Shown: piece by piece, positions 8,829 through 16,716 of the stretch
How positions within the stretch are numbered: the first letter of the stretch is position 1
Layout of the letters: each line of letters opens with the position of its first letter
NCBI RefSeq assembly: GCF_001437355.1
Contig: NZ_JQBM01000002.1
Span: forward strand, 116,518 to 155,639
DNA from: Weissella viridescens
GTDB taxonomy: Bacteria; Bacillota; Bacilli; Lactobacillales; Lactobacillaceae
DNA length: 39,122 nucleotides
Direction: 5' to 3'
The notes under the pieces: model-generated
The model's database searches: none
Seen by the model: only the letters and a program-made list of their open reading frames with translations
Told to the model about the DNA's origin: nothing
Program-made: the position numbers and the translations under genes

Positions 8829-10055
8829 TTACCAAACGAATAGTCCGGCAGCAGCAGCAGAAAGTAATGAAACCAAGATACCTGAAAGTAGCATCTGTGG
8901 TACGTGGGCTGCAATGTAATCATTCTTTTCCTTTGAAACAAGTCCCTTGAAGGCACCTAGAATCATACCAACTGTACTGAAGTTAGCAAAGCTAGTAAGG
9001 AAGACAGTCAATACGGCCTTGGCGTGTTCGTTAGCGAACAAACCTGTTCCGGCCATGATGTCCTTAGAAATCTTACCCATAACAACGAATTCGTTAGTAA
9101 CCAACTTAGTTCCCATGAATTGGGCAATTTGGAAGGCTTGGTTTGTATCGAAACCTAGCAACCAAGCAAATGGGAATAGGACAACTCCGAAGATGTTTTC
9201 CAATGACAACCAGTGCAAACCAGTTAAGGCAAAGACCTTGTCGATGAATCCAGCCAACGCAATGAAGGCAATAACAGTGGCAGTGATGATCAAAATCAAA
9301 CGACCAGCGTTCAAGATTGAGTCACCCAAGAATGAGAAGAATGGTTCGCGCTTCTCACCTTCTTTGTGAATTGAGGCAATGGTATCTTCTTCAGGTGAAA
9401 CCTCAACTGGGTTAAGTAATGAAGAAATTACGATTGCACCCAAAATGTTTAGGGGTACAGCGGCCATAACGTATTGGCCGGGAACCATGGCAGTATAGGC
9501 ACCAAGGATGGCGGCCGTCACACAGCTCATTGACATCAAAGCCAATGTGTAGTTACGACGAGCGCTCATAGCGTTCAATTGGGCACCAGAAACGGCAAGC
9601 ACTTCGGTGTTACCAAGGAACATCATTTCAACTGAGAAGAAAGCTTCAAACTTTGGTTGTCCAGTAATGAATGATAATCCACGACCAATCCACTTAACCA
9701 ACCATGGCAAGATACCAAGGTAAGTCAAAATGTCAAACAATGGCACAACAAGCAACATTGGAAGCAATGCACTTGTTACGAAGTTTGGCATACCAGTCGT
9801 TGGCTTCAACCAATCAGGTAGGGCGAAGGCAATACCGATGTTAGCAGCTTGAACAATCCAAGCAAAGGCATCGGCAGCGCCCTTAACAATATCTTGACCA
9901 ATACTGAACTTCATGAAGAACCAGGCCAACAACAATTCCAAAGCAACAACCAACAAAATGCGTGACCACTTCACGTTTTTGCGATCATTTGAGAATAAGA
10001 ATGCAATGCCTAAAAAGACAAAGATACTTAAAAAGTTAACGATAATGTAAAACAT
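8829..10055 (-). CDS. nupC: NupC-type concentrative nucleoside transporter
   Basis: 408 residues, highly hydrophobic, with about ten membrane segments. Typical CNT blocks are visible: GQPKFEAFFSVEMMFLGNTEVL, the GAYTAMVPGQYVMAAVPLN region and TSFANFSTVGMILGAFKG near the C-terminus. The family imports nucleosides with H+ or Na+. The start at 10055 has GAGGACT about ten bases upstream, and MFYIIVNFLSI is a natural first helix; the 34 extra residues of the longer frame have no ribosome site. The gene is first in an operon with two nucleoside hydrolases, consistent with nucleoside salvage. Confidence 0.92.
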   Translation of the reverse strand: MFYIIVNFLSIFVFLGIAFLFSNDRKNVKWSRILLVVALELLLAWFFMKFSIGQDIVKGAADAFAWIVQAANIGIAFALPDWLKPTTGMPNFVTSALLPMLLVVPLFDILTYLGILPWLVKWIGRGLSFITGQPKFEAFFSVEMMFLGNTEVLAVSGAQLNAMSARRNYTLALMSMSCVTAAILGAYTAMVPGQYVMAAVPLNILGAIVISSLLNPVEVSPEEDTIASIHKEGEKREPFFSFLGDSILNAGRLILIITATVIAFIALAGFIDKVFALTGLHWLSLENIFGVVLFPFAWLLGFDTNQAFQIAQFMGTKLVTNEFVVMGKISKDIMAGTGLFANEHAKAVLTVFLTSFANFSTVGMILGAFKGLVSKEKNDYIAAHVPQMLLSGILVSLLSAAAAGLFVW

Positions 10056-10115
10056 TATAAATAGTCCTCTCTGTACTCCTAAAAAGTAGAAAAAATAAAA
10101 TAAGTTACGCTTAAG

Positions 10116-10124
10116 ATTATAGCA
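10116..10124 (-). promoter_or_regulatory. Extended -10 promoter of the nupC operon
   Basis: On the minus strand the bases read TGCTATAAT, a perfect extended -10, 61 bases before the nupC start. The -35 region is not consensus. Confidence 0.6.
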
Positions 10125-10338
10125 GAGAGTCGCAGTGTATAAGGGTTTTGCTAGCAAATAACATAGTTCTGAAATATTATCTTAAATGTTTCTAAATATT
10201 AAAACGATTAACCTGTTTTTTTGCACAGCTTATCCACAGGAAAGTTCGGAATTTAAGCGTGAATCTAGGAAATGGGAATCGCTATTCTTCTGTTTTTACG
10301 TGAAATATTGCACATTATCGCATTACAGTTTCGGCTGT

Positions 10339-10375
10339 GTAAAGTTTTTCTTTACGATTTTACTAGTAGTAAAAT
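10339..10375. repeat. Two adjacent inverted repeats in the nupC/opuC spacer
   Basis: GTAAAG-TTTTT-CTTTAC (10339-10355) is followed two bases later by ATTTTACTA-G-TAGTAAAAT (10357-10375), a nine-base-arm palindrome. Neither is followed by a T-tract, so they look like operator sites rather than terminators. They share GTAAA cores. The spacer 10158-10604 (over 400 bases) otherwise contains no gene that I can support, one perfect DnaA-box-like 9-mer at 10230, and the opuC promoter. Confidence 0.5.
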
Positions 10376-10512
10376 GCGATTAAACAATATATATTCAAAT
10401 GTAAGCTTAGTGACGCATAATATGGCGGGTTTTAAGGTCTAATGTATTTATAATGTATGGATAAATTTATTAACGTAACTAAATGCTATTTAAAAGTAAT
10501 TGATTTGTAATT

Positions 10513-10540
10513 TTGCAAAGATTGTGTAAAGATAGATTAT
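10513..10540 (+). promoter_or_regulatory. Candidate promoter of opuCABCD
   Basis: TTGCAA (10513-10518) and GATTAT (10535-10540) with a 16-base spacer. TATAAG at 10542-10547 is an alternative -10. An imperfect inverted repeat (10552-10577, arms CGTT(C)GGCG/CGCCAACG) would fall in the 5' leader or at the transcription start. Confidence 0.4.
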
Positions 10541-10604
10541 GTATAAGTGATACGTTCGGCGTTTCAAGCGCCAACGTTGAAAAATTTGGGACGAGGTAGA
10601 GTTT

Positions 10605-11828
10605 ATGAGTGGATTTATTGAATTTCAAAATGTTTCCAAAGTGTATGACGGCGCTAAAGTCGCAGTGGAAGACATTGATTTGAGTTTTAATAAGGGGGAG
10701 TTCATTTGTTTCATCGGTACGAGTGGTAGTGGTAAGACAACCCTTATGCGGATGATTAACCGAATGAACACACCAACTTCAGGAAAAATTTTGGTAGATG
10801 ATAAGGACGTAGCAACTTTAAATCCAGTTGAGTTACGTCGACGAATTGGTTATGTGATTCAAAGCATTGGTTTGATGCCGCACATGACGATTCGTGCAAA
10901 CATCACCTTAGTACAACGTCTTTTGAAAGTGGATGAGGTCGAACGTGAAAAGACGGCCAATAAGATGATTGACTTGGTTGAATTGCCTCGTGAAATGTTG
11001 GATCGTTATCCTTTTGAGTTATCAGGAGGACAGCAACAACGTATCGGGGTTGTGCGTGCTTTGGCTGCAGATCAAGATATCATTCTAATGGATGAACCGT
11101 TTGGTGCATTGGATCCAATCACGCGTGAATCTTTGCAAGATTTGATTAAATCATTGCAAGTCAAATTGGGTAAGACTGTTATTTTCGTGACCCACGATAT
11201 GGATGAAGCTTTGAAGCTTGCTAATCGTTTGGTTGTGATGAGCCACGGACATGTCATTCAATTTGATACACCTGATAATGTTTTGCGTCACCCAGCCAAT
11301 GAATTCGTTGAAGAGTTGATTGGTGAAGAACGTCTATTGCAAGCGCAACCAGATGACACGCAAGTTAAGACGATTATGAGTAATGGTGCCATCACCATCC
11401 ACACAGATCGCTCATTGAGCGACGCCATCACAATTATGAAGGAAAAGCGTGTTGATTCATTGATTGTGACTGATAACGCTGGTGTGCTAAAGGGTGTTGT
11501 TGATGTGCAGAACTTGAATAAGCAACGCGATCGCGCTTCAAGTGTGGGTGACATTATGGTTGATGTTCCATACGTTAAGGAAACCGACCTTTTGAGAAAT
11601 ACGTTGCAACGTATTTTGAACCTTGGTTTGAAGACGGTCCCAGTTGTTGATGACCAAAAGCATGTTGTTGGTATTTTGACACGTTCATCATTAGTTGACT
11701 TGGTTTACGATACAATTTGGGGAACTTCTGCTTCCGACACCGATGCAGATAAAGCAGCCAAGGCTGATCAATCTGAAACAACAGCCAATGATGGAGCACC
11801 AGCTACTACTGACGCCAAGGAGGTATAG
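10605..11828 (+). CDS. opuCA: Glycine betaine/carnitine/choline ABC transporter ATPase OpuCA
   Basis: 407 residues: an ABC ATPase domain (Walker A GTSGSGKT 38-45, signature LSGGQ 139-143, Walker B LMDEP 161-165, switch His197) followed by two CBS domains (about 255-370) and an acidic, Ala/Thr-rich tail. Tandem CBS domains on an ABC ATPase mark the OpuA/OpuC osmoprotectant family, where they act as ionic strength or c-di-AMP sensors. It powers osmolyte uptake with the two permeases and binding protein encoded directly downstream. ATG at 10605 follows GAGGT. opuCB begins three bases after the stop. Confidence 0.95.
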   Translation: MSGFIEFQNVSKVYDGAKVAVEDIDLSFNKGEFICFIGTSGSGKTTLMRMINRMNTPTSGKILVDDKDVATLNPVELRRRIGYVIQSIGLMPHMTIRANITLVQRLLKVDEVEREKTANKMIDLVELPREMLDRYPFELSGGQQQRIGVVRALAADQDIILMDEPFGALDPITRESLQDLIKSLQVKLGKTVIFVTHDMDEALKLANRLVVMSHGHVIQFDTPDNVLRHPANEFVEELIGEERLLQAQPDDTQVKTIMSNGAITIHTDRSLSDAITIMKEKRVDSLIVTDNAGVLKGVVDVQNLNKQRDRASSVGDIMVDVPYVKETDLLRNTLQRILNLGLKTVPVVDDQKHVVGILTRSSLVDLVYDTIWGTSASDTDADKAAKADQSETTANDGAPATTDAKEV

Positions 11829-11831
11829 TCG

Positions 11832-12518
11832 ATGCAAGCCTTTATTTCAGAATACGGTTCACAAATTCTAACGAAGAGTGGCCAACATATCTATATTTCG
11901 GCAATCGCCTTATTCTTTGGAATCATTGTTGCTGTACCAGCTGGGATTGCGCTAACCCGTGCAAACAAGTTAGCTAACCCCATTATAAATGTGGTGAGTG
12001 CGTTACAGACAATTCCATCTTTGGCGCTTCTAACCTTGATGTTACCAATCTTTGGGATTGGGCGTACGCCAGCGATTATTGCACTATTCATTTATTCTTT
12101 ACTTCCCATTCTGCGTAATACGTATTTGGGTATGAGTAACGTGAATGACGAATATCGTGATGTGGCTCGTGGAATGGGGATGAGCAATATGCAGTCAATC
12201 TTTATGGTCGAATTGCCAATTGCTCTACCGACTATTATGGCCGGAATCCATTTGTCAGCCATCTACGTTATTTCTTGGGCAACCCTAGCTTCATATATTG
12301 GAGCTGGTGGTTTGGGAGACCTTATCTTCAGTGGTTTGTACAACTACCAACCAGAATTGATTTTCGCTGGAACAATTCCAGTTACAATCATTGCCTTGGT
12401 TGTTGATTTCTTATTATCTAAGTTGGAACGAATCATGACGCCAAAGGCGTTCATTTTGCAACAAGATATGGCCGATAAACAACAAGCCCGTGAAGATGCA
12501 GAACGGAGGGCTCGCTAA
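11832..12518 (+). CDS. opuCB: Osmoprotectant ABC transporter permease OpuCB
   Basis: 228 residues with about five to six membrane helices and the EAA-like loop of binding-protein-dependent permeases (YRDVARGMGMSNMQSIFMVELP, around 115-136), which docks on the OpuCA ATPase. The IGAGGLGDLIF block near residue 156 is typical of the OpuC/ProW family. The C-terminus is a charged cytoplasmic tail. The stop overlaps the opuCC start by one base (TAATG), showing coupled translation. Partner permease OpuCD lies two genes downstream. Confidence 0.93.
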   Translation: MQAFISEYGSQILTKSGQHIYISAIALFFGIIVAVPAGIALTRANKLANPIINVVSALQTIPSLALLTLMLPIFGIGRTPAIIALFIYSLLPILRNTYLGMSNVNDEYRDVARGMGMSNMQSIFMVELPIALPTIMAGIHLSAIYVISWATLASYIGAGGLGDLIFSGLYNYQPELIFAGTIPVTIIALVVDFLLSKLERIMTPKAFILQQDMADKQQAREDAERRAR

Positions 12519-13441
12519 TGACCACTCAGAAAAAAGTACGTAACATTGTTATTGGGGTCGTGGCATTTATTGTTTTGCTAGCCGGATATTTCTGGCTGAT
12601 GCCACCTCAAACTGAGAATAAGCCAATTACAGTCACTGGTGGAATTACATCAGAAGCCCAAACACTGGGAAGCATTAATGCTGATATGATTTCATACTAT
12701 ACTGGTCGTCCAACTCGGGTCATTAATAACTTGGCGACGACAACAATTAATCAGAAGGCGATGACTAATGGCGACGCACAAGTTTCAGCGGCCCGATATA
12801 CCGGAACCGACTTGACGACGACGTTGGGATTGCCAGCTGAAAAGAACCCACAAAAAGCCTTCAACACAGTGCATGATCAATTTGAAAAGAAATATAATGA
12901 GACATGGTTCCCATCATATGGATTTGAAAATACGTATGTGTTCTTGGTACGCAAAGACACCGCTAAGAAGTACAACTTAAAGACTGTTAGTGATATGGAA
13001 AAAGTTGCCGATAAGCTGAGCCTGGGGGTTGATACCGCTTGGGTGACGCGTCAAGGTGATGGTTATGATGGCTTTAAAAAGACCTACTTCCCATTCAAGT
13101 CAATTCACCCAATGCAAATTGGTTTGGTGTACACGGCTGTGGCAAGTAAGAAGATGGATGTTGTGCTGGGTTACACCACTGATGGGCGGATTGGAAGTTA
13201 CGATTTGACAATGCTTAAGGATGATCGTCACTACTTCCCACCATATGATGCATGTCCAGTGGTTGATAATGTTACCTTAAACACAACGCCTGGTTTGAAG
13301 AAAGCCATGACCAAGTTGTCAGGTAAGATTGATACCAAGCAAATGCAACAATTGAACTATCAAGTTGATAACAACTTGAAAGAACCTTCAGTGGTTGCAA
13401 ACGATTTCTTGCAAAAACATAATTATTTCGAAGGAGAGTAA
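12518..13441 (+). CDS. opuCC: Osmoprotectant ABC transporter substrate-binding protein OpuCC, membrane anchored
   Basis: 307 residues, an OpuAC-type periplasmic-binding-protein fold for quaternary amines. The N-terminus is a basic stretch plus one hydrophobic helix (about 9-27). OpuCC proteins are normally lipoproteins with a LAGC lipobox, but here the motif is LAGY: the codon at 12587-12589 is TAT (Tyr24), one base from TGT (Cys). The protein is therefore probably held by an uncleaved signal anchor instead of a lipid. No other cysteine follows in the N-terminal region. It sits between the two permease genes, the standard OpuC order. Confidence 0.9.
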   Translation: MTTQKKVRNIVIGVVAFIVLLAGYFWLMPPQTENKPITVTGGITSEAQTLGSINADMISYYTGRPTRVINNLATTTINQKAMTNGDAQVSAARYTGTDLTTTLGLPAEKNPQKAFNTVHDQFEKKYNETWFPSYGFENTYVFLVRKDTAKKYNLKTVSDMEKVADKLSLGVDTAWVTRQGDGYDGFKKTYFPFKSIHPMQIGLVYTAVASKKMDVVLGYTTDGRIGSYDLTMLKDDRHYFPPYDACPVVDNVTLNTTPGLKKAMTKLSGKIDTKQMQQLNYQVDNNLKEPSVVANDFLQKHNYFEGE

Positions 13442-13447
13442 AGCACA

Positions 13448-14131
13448 ATGGATATGGCGAAGATGAACATTTTTCAACAATTTATTGCATATTTTGCTCA
13501 AAACGGAAGCTATGTGTTTGAGCAGTTTATGCGACATTTCTTAATGTCAGTTTACGGGGTATTGTTTGCCGCCGTGATTGCTATCCCGCTGGGGATTTAT
13601 ATTGCCAACCGCCACACGCTTTCCAAGTGGGTGATCCGGCTTGCTAGCATTATTCAAACCGTTCCATCATTGGCTATGGTTTCAATCTTGATGCTTGCAA
13701 TGGGGCTTGGTGTTAAAGTTGTCTTAATGGCAACGTTCTTATATGCCCTTTTGCCAATCTTGAGTAATACCTACACTGGAATTAATCAGGTGGATCGTAA
13801 CGTGTTAGATGCCGGAGAAGGAATGGGAATGACCGGTTGGCAACAGCTATATATGGTTAAGTTGCCACTGTCAATTTCCGTTATCATGGCTGGTTTGCGG
13901 AATGCCTTGGTGCTAGCAATTGGTGTGGTTGCGATTGGCGCTTTTGTCGGTGCTGGTGGCTTGGGTGATATCATCATCCGTGGTACGAACGCGACAAACG
14001 GTGGTGCCATCATCTTAGCTGGTGCATTGCCAACGGCCTTTATGTCAATCATCGCTGATTGGGGTATGGGAAAAATTGAAAAGTTCTTGGATCCTGCGAC
14101 ACAAATTCGTCGTAAGCGGACACAAGGTTAA
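13448..14131 (+). CDS. opuCD: Osmoprotectant ABC transporter permease OpuCD
   Basis: 227 residues, paralogous to OpuCB: several membrane helices, the docking loop NVLDAGEGMGMTGWQQLYMVKLP and the IGAFVGAGGLGDIIIRG block. It forms the second half of the membrane channel. GGAGAG at 13433-13438 lies nine bases before the ATG at 13448 and inside the end of opuCC, so translation is likely coupled. In-frame ATGs at 13454 and 13463 are less well placed. A terminator follows the stop. Confidence 0.93.
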   Translation: MDMAKMNIFQQFIAYFAQNGSYVFEQFMRHFLMSVYGVLFAAVIAIPLGIYIANRHTLSKWVIRLASIIQTVPSLAMVSILMLAMGLGVKVVLMATFLYALLPILSNTYTGINQVDRNVLDAGEGMGMTGWQQLYMVKLPLSISVIMAGLRNALVLAIGVVAIGAFVGAGGLGDIIIRGTNATNGGAIILAGALPTAFMSIIADWGMGKIEKFLDPATQIRRKRTQG

Positions 14132-14133
14132 TC

Positions 14134-14168
14134 AAAAAAGAGCCAATTATTATGATTGGTTCTTTTTT
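14134..14168 (+). terminator. Terminator of the opuC operon
   Basis: AAAAAAGAGCCAAT pairs with ATTGGTTCTTTTTT (one G-U pair) and ends in a T-tract, two bases after the opuCD stop. Confidence 0.88.
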
Positions 14169-14178
14169 GTAATAAACA

Positions 14179-14204
14179 GGCGTGTCTCCTGATGGAGACA
14201 CGCC
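14179..14204. terminator. Second, GC-rich hairpin between convergent genes
   Basis: GGCGTGTCTCC, loop TGAT, GGAGACACGCC: a perfect 11-pair stem. T-rich sequence follows on the + side (TTTATTTTATT) and a weaker T-rich stretch on the - side. It probably terminates the acetyltransferase gene and backs up the opuC terminator. Confidence 0.8.
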
Positions 14205-14211
14205 CTTTATT

Positions 14212-14742
14212 TTATTCAGTTATTGGCAGCGCTAGGCTGTATGCCCAGCGGATGTCATTGACGTTGCCGTCCATACAAACAGTGCAGTTATATGTGAATC
14301 CAACTTGCTTAATGAGCCGTTGCATCCGCTGATTCAAGGGATGCGTATCGATGCGTATTGCTTGGAAGCCAAGGTAGTTAGTCCAGGTGAGCAGATTAGA
14401 CATAAAGATTTGGCCAAGGTGTTGACCCCGGAAGGCACTCGAAATGGCAATGCGATGCAAAGACACGTACGGGGTGACATCGTCTGACCACTTACCATCC
14501 AGCGGGATGGTGTAATTTGGTTCTGGTGTTTGCCGAATGACGGCATAGCCAATGACAGCGATGTCGTTGACCAAAACATAGGCTTCACCACTCAGAATAT
14601 CGGCTTTAATTAATGCTTCATCAGGATAACCGTCCTGCCATTGTGGCACGCCGTCAGCTTTTAAATTAGCCTGTGCCTCATGAATGATGGTCATAATTTG
14701 GGATAAATCTTGTACTGTCGCGGGGCGCGTCAATGGAAGCAT
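14212..14742 (-). CDS. GNAT family N-acetyltransferase
   Basis: 176 residues with the GNAT fold: N-terminal strand-helix region, YVLVNDIAVIGYAVI in the central sheet, then LHRIAISSAFRGQHLGQIF, the acetyl-CoA-binding motif A (Arg-rich loop followed by helix), and NQRMQRLIKQVGFTYNC near the end. It transfers an acetyl group from acetyl-CoA to an unknown amine. AAAGGA lies about nine bases before the ATG at 14742. It stands alone, convergent with opuCD and divergent from the MucBP-like gene; a TATAAT on the minus strand is upstream at about 14787-14792. Confidence 0.88.
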   Translation of the reverse strand: MLPLTRPATVQDLSQIMTIIHEAQANLKADGVPQWQDGYPDEALIKADILSGEAYVLVNDIAVIGYAVIRQTPEPNYTIPLDGKWSDDVTPYVSLHRIAISSAFRGQHLGQIFMSNLLTWTNYLGFQAIRIDTHPLNQRMQRLIKQVGFTYNCTVCMDGNVNDIRWAYSLALPITE

Positions 14743-14900
14743 GCTGATACCGGTCCTTTATAAAATTTGTAAGGTTTAATACTTACAATTATACAAAGAA
14801 TGTGTGTTGACGTATAATTGAATTTGAAGCAAGCTGCGTTAAAGTGTTGCTGGATTCGTTTTTTTACGATGTAAAATACATGCAAAAAAAGGAGAGACTG

Positions 14901-15614
14901 ATGGCAGAAATTGAATTAATGGGGATGCCAGTCTGGGTCTATGCTAAAAATATCGATGATCAAAAACCAGTTGCACCCAATCAATTAATTACAGGACATG
15001 TGGGGGAGCCTTACCAGGTTGAACCAGCTGAAATTGATGGCTACACTTTTGTTAAAGCAAAAGGGGAAACAAATGGTGTATTGAATGATGAAATGCATAC
15101 GGTGACATTATATTATCGTCCGGCCCACTATCTGGAAGCTCAAAAGCTGACAAATAAGTACTTGCATATCAAACAACCTGTGGCAACGTACCTCGAAATG
15201 AACGGCGAACAAGATGGCTCGAATTTGTGGCCAGATACGGTGGTGCCAGTTTCAAGTCGTGTGGCTACACAAGATGGTACATTCTGGTATGAACTTGCTG
15301 ATTCGCGTTGGGTACCATTTTCAATGCAAAATATGCAGTTATCAAGTGAGCGTGGGGATCGCTCAGACGAGCAACCAAGTTGGTTAAAGAATAAAGTCTG
15401 GGATACTAAGAAAATTTCAGTGATGGGGGTCATTGATTTCATTCCAAACCAGACGCTAAATGTCTATGACCAGCCTTATGGTCAAGTCATAGGACAACTT
15501 GCCGACGGTACGCCGGTAAATCTGATTGAAGAAGTGACGGATGGTGCGGGTAACCTGTGGTATCACTTGGACCAGTACGGCTGGGTGTCGAGTTTGTACG
15601 TAAAAATTAAATAA
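14901..15614 (+). CDS. MucBP/SH3-like domain protein without a signal peptide
   Basis: 237 residues. The N-terminal 70 or so residues resemble a MucBP repeat (QLITGHVGEPYQVEP, IDGYTFVKAKGETNG, TVTLYYR). The rest contains two bacterial SH3-like/GW-type segments (LHIKQPVATYLEMNG with FWYELADSRWVPF, and LNVYDQPYGQVIG with LWYHLDQYGWVS). Such domains normally sit in secreted surface proteins, yet this one starts MAEIELMGMPVWV with no signal peptide or anchor. The ATG at 14901 follows AAAGGAGAG closely; the 19 extra residues of the longer frame from 14844 have no ribosome site. Function unknown; cytoplasmic or non-classically secreted. Confidence 0.78.
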   Translation: MAEIELMGMPVWVYAKNIDDQKPVAPNQLITGHVGEPYQVEPAEIDGYTFVKAKGETNGVLNDEMHTVTLYYRPAHYLEAQKLTNKYLHIKQPVATYLEMNGEQDGSNLWPDTVVPVSSRVATQDGTFWYELADSRWVPFSMQNMQLSSERGDRSDEQPSWLKNKVWDTKKISVMGVIDFIPNQTLNVYDQPYGQVIGQLADGTPVNLIEEVTDGAGNLWYHLDQYGWVSSLYVKIK

Positions 15615-15644
15615 ACATATTAAACATTTGGGGAGATGAGCAAT

Positions 15645-16610
15645 ATGACAGAAATACTTGTATTACAAGCTGATTTGCACGAAAAAATGTGGGGCGGTAC
15701 GGCTTTACGTGATTTGTACGGGTTTGATATTCCAAGTGATCACACGGGGGAAGCTTGGGTTGCTTCTGGGCATCCTAATGGACCAACTTGGATTAAAAAT
15801 GGTCGCTTTAAGGGCAAGACGTTAGTTGAGGTTTGGCGTCAACATCCAGAGCTGTTTCAAAATGCACATGGGGTAAGACCTTTTCCACTATTGGTTAAGA
15901 TCCTAGATGCACATGAAAACTTATCGGTTCAAGTTCATCCGGGTAATGCATATGCAGCAAAGCACGCCCATGAGTTGGGCAAAACAGAGTCGTGGTATAT
16001 TTTGGCAGCTAAACCTGACGCTGAAATTTACTTTGGTCATCATGCACAGACACGGGCTGAATTTAGTCAGATGTTAGAACAGCGTGATTGGGAGCGTTTG
16101 TTAAGGAAGGTGCCAGTGAAGGCCGGTGACTTTTTCTATGTACCAGCAGGTACTTTGCATGCCCTGGGCGCTGGCGTAGTGGCCTTGGAAATTCAACAAT
16201 CTTCTGATACCACGTACCGTGTATATGATTTTGATCGTATTGATCAGACTACAGGGTTCCACCGGAAATTAGACTTACTAGATGCCAAAGCGGTAACACA
16301 GGTGCCCTTTGCACCTGTTACACCCAAGCAAACAACGAAACAAATTGGTGGAGCAACGTGTACGACGTTAGTCCAAGCAGAATATTTCAATGTGCAAGAT
16401 TACCATTTAGATGGCGCATGTACGTTAGCCCCAAGCGATAGTTATCAAATCGGGGTAGTTGTATCCGGTAAGGTAACCATAAAGAGTAAACGTGATACTT
16501 ACAGTTTTACGCCGGGGATGAGTTTTATCTTACTCGCCGATGGCAGTGATTGCATGGTAACGGGGACAGGTGAATTTGTGCTAGCGACTCCTGGACCGGC
16601 CGCAAAATAA
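15645..16610 (+). CDS. manA: Mannose-6-phosphate isomerase, class I
   Basis: 321 residues of the cupin-type phosphomannose isomerase family, interconverting mannose-6-P and fructose-6-P. Zinc ligands can be placed: QVHPGN (Gln and His), the Glu in KTESWYI, and the His in PAGTLHALG; the YRVYDFDR segment is also conserved. The short 'Bacillus type' length of about 320 fits. GGGGAG at 15630-15635 lies nine bases before the ATG at 15645, while the in-frame ATG at 15636 abuts the ribosome site and is rejected. The gene follows the MucBP-like gene by 30 bases. Confidence 0.94.
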   Translation: MTEILVLQADLHEKMWGGTALRDLYGFDIPSDHTGEAWVASGHPNGPTWIKNGRFKGKTLVEVWRQHPELFQNAHGVRPFPLLVKILDAHENLSVQVHPGNAYAAKHAHELGKTESWYILAAKPDAEIYFGHHAQTRAEFSQMLEQRDWERLLRKVPVKAGDFFYVPAGTLHALGAGVVALEIQQSSDTTYRVYDFDRIDQTTGFHRKLDLLDAKAVTQVPFAPVTPKQTTKQIGGATCTTLVQAEYFNVQDYHLDGACTLAPSDSYQIGVVVSGKVTIKSKRDTYSFTPGMSFILLADGSDCMVTGTGEFVLATPGPAAK

Positions 16611-16683
16611 ATAAAAAATTAAGTGATAATGGTGTTCAGCAAAACGAACAAAATGTTACACTTAGTGCTAGCAATTTAAAGTG

Positions 16684-16701
16684 ATTATGCTGCGGCATAA
16701 T
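16684..16701 (+). repeat. Hairpin directly upstream of the murT ribosome site
   Basis: ATTATGC-TGCG-GCATAAT, a perfect seven-pair stem ending five bases before AAGGAG. It has no T-tract. It may influence murT translation or mRNA stability, or be an operator; inference only. GTGTTCAGC...TGTTACACT (16633-16662) could be the promoter, weakly. Confidence 0.4.
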
Positions 16702-16716
16702 AAAAAGGAGTAAGAC

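Noticed and set aside
8947..9369. 140-residue + strand frame inside nupC
   Set aside because: Antisense shadow of a well-supported transporter gene without its own start signals.
10230..10238. Perfect DnaA box TTATCCACA in the nupC/opuC spacer
   Set aside because: A single copy with no further boxes, AT-rich unwinding element or dnaA/dnaN nearby; it can occur by chance and is not evidence of an origin.
10158..10604. c-di-AMP or other riboswitch upstream of opuC
   Set aside because: No recognisable conserved core and no terminator or sequestered ribosome site; only palindromes without T-tracts.
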